In this document: one piece after another, positions 61,501 through 64,000 of the stretch
Position numbering within the stretch: the stretch's first letter is position 1
How the letters are laid out: every line of letters begins with the position of its first letter
Source of the DNA: an uncultured Paracoccaceae bacterium
GTDB lineage: Bacteria > Pseudomonadota > Alphaproteobacteria > Rhodobacterales > Rhodobacteraceae
Assembly (NCBI GenBank): GCA_958439195.1
Contig: OY288160.1
Coordinates: forward strand, 186,001-250,000
Reading direction: 5' to 3'
DNA length: 64,000 nt
The notes under the pieces: model-generated
What the model was told of the DNA's origin: nothing
Database searches by the model: none
What the model saw: the letters and a program-made list of their open reading frames with translations, nothing else
Made by a program: the position numbers and the translations under genes

Positions 61501-62325
61501 GAACTGGAAAAACCCACGGGCCAGCACCACACCCATCTGGCCGAAGGCGCGCATCATACCAAGATCCGCTTCCGCGACATCGCCGCGCAACCGCGCAAGA
61601 TCATTTCCAGCCCCACATGGTCGGGGATCGAGAGCGAAACGGTCTGCTACAACGCCGGATATACCAACGTGCATGAGTTGATCCCGTGGCGCACGCTGAC
61701 CGGGCGGCAGCAACTGTATCAGGATCATCTCTGGATGCGGGCTTTCGGCGAAGGGTTCGTGAGCTATCGCCCGCCTGTGGACCTTAAGACCATCACGGCT
61801 GCGGTGAACAATGACGCCGCCGAAGGCAACCCCCATGTCGTGCTGAACTTCATCACGCCGCACCAGAAATGGGGCATCCATTCGACCTATACCGACAATC
61901 TTCTGATGCTGACGCTTAATCGCGGCGGGCCTGTGGTCTGGATGTCCGAGGTGGATGCCGCGAAGGCCGGGCTTGTCGATAACGACTGGGTGGAAGCCTA
62001 CAACGTGAATGGCGCGCTGACGGCGCGGGTGGTGGTGTCGCAGCGGATCAAGCAGGGCACGCTGTTCATGTATCACGCGCAGGAAAAGATCGTGAACACG
62101 CCCGGATCGGAAAAAACCGGCAATCGGGGCGGCATCCACAACTCTGTCACGCGTGCCACCCTGAAGCCCACCCACATGATCGGTGGCTATGCGCAGCTTT
62201 CCTACGGGTTCAACTATTACGGCACCGTTGGCAGCAACCGGGACGAATTCGTGATCGTCCGCAAGATGAAGAAGATCGACTGGCTGGACCAGCCCGCAAC
62301 CCGCAAGGTGGAGGCCGCGGAATGA
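58579..62325 (+). CDS. narG: Respiratory nitrate reductase alpha subunit
   Basis: Molybdenum subunit that reduces nitrate to nitrite on the cytoplasmic side of the membrane. The 1248-residue protein has the N-terminal FS0 iron-sulphur ligands (HGVNCTGSCSWK with a later RGCARG), and the Mo-ligand Asp region in CMSFYDWYCDLPPASP (around 215). No Tat signal is seen, as usual for NarG, although the N-terminus has DRLNFFQKTTLETFSDGWG typical of the membrane-bound type. Good AAAGGA before the ATG. The stop overlaps narH by 4 bases (ATGA). Confidence 0.97.
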   Translation: MSHLLDRLNFFQKTTLETFSDGWGETTREDRGWEETYRNRWRHDKIVRSTHGVNCTGSCSWKIYVKSGIVTWETQQTDYPRTRAGLPNHEPRGCARGASYSWYLYSANRVKNPLIRGSLMRAWRKLRATMPPVAAWAAIQNDPALRASYTKTRGKGGFVRATWDEATEIVAAANAYTAKTYGPDRVFGFSPIPAMSMVSYAAGSRYLSLLGGTCMSFYDWYCDLPPASPQTWGEQTDVPESADWYNAGFIMLWGSNVPQTRTPDAHFYTEVRYRGTKSAVISPDYSEAAKFGDIWLNPQAGTDAALALAMGHVILREYHLDRQAEYFEDYARKYTDMPMLVVLDDQEGRLVPGRMLRADDFDGKLGEANNPDWKTVAYDEATGRFVAPNGSIGFRWGEEGKWNLVEEAAGAETRLRLSQILDGQHDSVVGVDFPYFGGAATGDFVKCAAPDVLTRNIPARKVKLADGREVLVATVFDLFCANYGLDRGLGGDWVSKDFNDDMPYTPAWAEKITGVAREKIIAVAREFAGNAEKTRGKSMVILGAGLNHWYHMDMNYRGIINMLVMCGCIGQEGGGWSHYVGQEKLRPQTGWAPLAFALDWNRPPRQMNSTSAWYAHTDQWRYETLRAGEILSPTAPKGDWDVSLIDYNIRAERMGWLPSAPQLKTNPLEVSKAAKAAGKAIPAYVAEQLKSGQLQMSCEDPDAPENWPRNLFVWRSNLLGSSGKGHEYFLKHLLGTDHGVMGKDLGEEGHAKPVEAIWHDAAPKGKLDLLVCIDFRMSTTAVYSDIVLPTASWYEKDDLNTSDMHPFIHPLQAAVDPAYESKSDWDIFKSIAKKFSEVAPEVLGVETDIVQLPLLHDTAAELAQAHVRDWKKGECDLIPGKTAPNYIAVERDYPNLYKKFTSVGPLLEKLGNGGKGINWDTKVEVGHLRDLNGVVLEEGVSKGLARLDTAINAAEMILMLAPETNGEVAVKAWEELEKPTGQHHTHLAEGAHHTKIRFRDIAAQPRKIISSPTWSGIESETVCYNAGYTNVHELIPWRTLTGRQQLYQDHLWMRAFGEGFVSYRPPVDLKTITAAVNNDAAEGNPHVVLNFITPHQKWGIHSTYTDNLLMLTLNRGGPVVWMSEVDAAKAGLVDNDWVEAYNVNGALTARVVVSQRIKQGTLFMYHAQEKIVNTPGSEKTGNRGGIHNSVTRATLKPTHMIGGYAQLSYGFNYYGTVGSNRDEFVIVRKMKKIDWLDQPATRKVEAAE

Positions 62326-63848
62326 AAGTTCGTGCGCAAATCGGCAAAGTTCTGAACCTGGACAAGTGTATCGGCTGTCATACCTGCTCGGTCACGTGCA
62401 AAAACGTCTGGACCACGCGGGAAGGTGTTGAATACGCGTGGTTCAACAATGTCGAAACGAAACCCGGCACCGGCTATCCCACCGACTGGGAGAACCAGAA
62501 ACGCTGGAATGGCGGCTGGGTTCGGTCCGCATCTGGCAAGCTGCACCCTAAGCAGGGGGCAAAATGGCGCATCCTGGCAAACATCTTTGCCAACCCGTCG
62601 ATGCCCGAGATCGACGATTATTATGAGCCGTTTGATTTCGACTATGACCACCTGAAATCCGCGCCCGACATGCAGGCTTTTCCCACCGCGCGGCCCAGGT
62701 CGAAGATCACTGGCGAGCGGATGGAAAAGATCGAGAAGGGCCCGAACTGGGAGGAGATTCTGGGCGGCGAATTCGCCAAGCGGTCGGCGGATTACAACTT
62801 TGACAAGGTGCAGAAGGACATCTACGGGGAATATGAAAACACCTTCATGATGTATCTGCCAAGGCTTTGTGAACATTGCCTTAATCCAACCTGTTCCGCG
62901 TCTTGCCCGTCGGGCGCGATCTACAAGCGGGAAGAGGATGGCATCGTCCTGATCGACCAGGAAAAATGCCGGGGCTGGCGGATGTGCATCTCTGGCTGCC
63001 CCTACAAGAAGGTGTATTACAACTGGGATACCGGCAAGTCCGAGAAATGCACCTTCTGCTATCCGCGGATCGAGAGCGGCCAGCCGACGGTCTGTTCGGA
63101 AACCTGCGTGGGCCGCATCCGCTATTTGGGTGTGATCCTTTATGACGCCGATAAGATCGAGGCGGCGGCGAGCGCGGAACGCGAGACCGACCTTTACGGC
63201 GCGCAACTGGATGTGTTCCTGGACCCGAACGACCCTGACGTGATCGCTGCCGCCCGCCGCGACGGCGTGCCGGAGGACTGGATCGAGGCGGCCAAGATCA
63301 GCCCGGTCTGGAAGATGGCGATGGACTGGAAGGTGGCTTTCCCGCTGCACCCGGAATACCGCACCCTGCCGATGGTATGGTATATCCCGCCGCTGTCGCC
63401 GATCCAGAACGCTGCGCAGGCGGGCCAGATCGCCATGAGCGACCAGATGCCCGATGTGCGGTCGTTGCGCATTCCGGTGCAGTATCTGGCCAATATGCTG
63501 ACCGCGGGGGATGAAGAACCCATCGTTCACGCGCTGGAGCGGATGTCGGCCATGCGCCTTTATATGCGCGCGCTGACGGTGGACGGGGTGCGGGATGAGG
63601 GGATTGCTGCCCGTGTCGGCATGTCGGGCCGGATGATCGAGGACATGTACAAGATCATGGCGATTGCGGATTACGAGGACCGTTTCGCCATCCCCACCGC
63701 GCATCGTGAGCAGAACGAGGCAGGTGCCGATATTCGTGGCGGCTGCGGCTTCACCGATGGCAATGGCTGTTCGGATGGCGAGAGCGGCAAGACCGGCCTG
63801 TTCGGCGGCAAGAAGAAATCTTTTGCCCTTCCGCTGGAGTCCTTCTGA
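62322..63848 (+). CDS. narH: Respiratory nitrate reductase beta subunit
   Basis: Electron-transfer subunit with one [3Fe-4S] and three [4Fe-4S] clusters linking NarI to NarG. The 508-residue protein has four cysteine sets: CIGCHTCSVTC (about 16-26), CEHCLNPTCSASCP (about 184-197), CRGWRMCISGCP (about 217-228; the Trp marks the 3Fe-4S cluster) and CTFCYPRIESG with CSETC. Length is typical. It overlaps narG and narJ by a few bases, giving one tightly coupled unit. Confidence 0.97.
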   Translation: MKVRAQIGKVLNLDKCIGCHTCSVTCKNVWTTREGVEYAWFNNVETKPGTGYPTDWENQKRWNGGWVRSASGKLHPKQGAKWRILANIFANPSMPEIDDYYEPFDFDYDHLKSAPDMQAFPTARPRSKITGERMEKIEKGPNWEEILGGEFAKRSADYNFDKVQKDIYGEYENTFMMYLPRLCEHCLNPTCSASCPSGAIYKREEDGIVLIDQEKCRGWRMCISGCPYKKVYYNWDTGKSEKCTFCYPRIESGQPTVCSETCVGRIRYLGVILYDADKIEAAASAERETDLYGAQLDVFLDPNDPDVIAAARRDGVPEDWIEAAKISPVWKMAMDWKVAFPLHPEYRTLPMVWYIPPLSPIQNAAQAGQIAMSDQMPDVRSLRIPVQYLANMLTAGDEEPIVHALERMSAMRLYMRALTVDGVRDEGIAARVGMSGRMIEDMYKIMAIADYEDRFAIPTAHREQNEAGADIRGGCGFTDGNGCSDGESGKTGLFGGKKKSFALPLESF

Positions 63849-64000
63849 TGGATCGCATGTTGAAAGCCTTATCGTTGGTCCTGAGCTATCCGACGGCGGA
63901 ATTGCAGCGGGCCATGCCGGAGATCGGGGATGTCCTGGTTGGTGATGCGCGGTTGGAACCATCGATCCGGGCCGCGCTGGGAATGCTGGCCGCAGGGTTG
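63848..64000 (+). CDS. narJ: Nitrate reductase assembly chaperone NarJ (3' end outside window)
   Basis: The ATG at 63848 shares a base with the narH stop (TGATG). The visible 51 residues, MLKALSLVLSYPTAELQRAMPE onward, are the standard NarJ start. The chaperone helps insert the molybdenum cofactor into NarG. The rest of the gene and narI lie beyond the window. Confidence 0.9.
   Translation, partial: MDRMLKALSLVLSYPTAELQRAMPEIGDVLVGDARLEPSIRAALGMLAAGL

Noticed and set aside
1-64000. CRISPR array or cas genes
   Set aside because: No series of regularly spaced short repeats and no Cas-like proteins were found; the only repeats are att sites, element ends, the shared block, the tRNA duplication and small operators.

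Overview
The window looks like a chromosome segment of a denitrifying alphaproteobacterium of the Rhodobacterales (Rhodobacter/Paracoccus/Tabrizicola-like). The coding is GC-rich. It carries the alphaproteobacterial F1-ATPase inhibitor subunit zeta, a PtsP-LysC-betaine/homocysteine methyltransferase series, and a nar locus of the Paracoccus type (NarR-like regulator, fused NarK, NarGHJ). The family is inferred from gene content only.

Bases 1-8.3 kb are ordinary chromosome: the end of an EcsC-family gene, ptsP, lysC, a betaine-homocysteine methyltransferase, the zeta subunit, purC, purS and a zinc alcohol dehydrogenase. A tRNA-Thr(CGT) gene follows at 8617-8692, preceded by a broken tandem copy of its 5' half.

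From 8.7 to 51.1 kb two integrative elements sit in tandem in this tRNA gene. A 54-bp segment (anticodon loop to just past CCA) occurs three times, at 8647, 31435 and 51033, and bounds element 1 (about 22.8 kb) and element 2 (about 19.6 kb). Neither has phage structural or conjugation genes. Each has a tyrosine integrase, small AlpA/excisionase-like proteins and a primase-helicase (prim-pol plus AAA in element 1, RepB-like primase plus VapE in element 2). The layout resembles P4-like satellites. The two elements share a block of about 3.5 kb (integrase plus a divergent EVE-HNH nuclease) and a 412-bp right end, and differ almost everywhere else.

The remaining genes look mostly like defence or conflict functions. 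Element 1 has one operon-like run of type I restriction-modification (hsdR, hsdM, hsdS) followed by a Septu-like ATPase and HNH nuclease, a HigB/HigA-peptidase toxin-antitoxin pair, and a two-gene module against its right end: a GT4 glycosyltransferase with an extra C-terminal domain, overlapping a pentapeptide-repeat protein with a degenerate SF2 helicase. Element 2 has a possible small PD-(D/E)XK protein, an IS5-family insertion, a nuclease-DUF2075 helicase with a membrane-anchored thermonuclease-like protein, membrane and secreted proteins of unknown function, a trypsin-like protease, a protein with a possible nuclease motif, and a PLD-SNF2-like helicase against its right end. The glycosyltransferase/pentapeptide-helicase pair and the helicase cargo of element 2 are the best candidates for undescribed systems.

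From 51.3 to 64 kb the chromosome resumes with a nitrogen-oxide respiration region: an NsrR-like Rrf2 regulator, a hemerythrin protein, a 5-formyltetrahydrofolate cyclo-ligase, nnrS, nnrU, a NarR-like CRP/FNR regulator, and narK-narG-narH-narJ, which runs off the end. FNR-type boxes and a 23-bp NsrR-like palindrome lie in the intergenic spaces.
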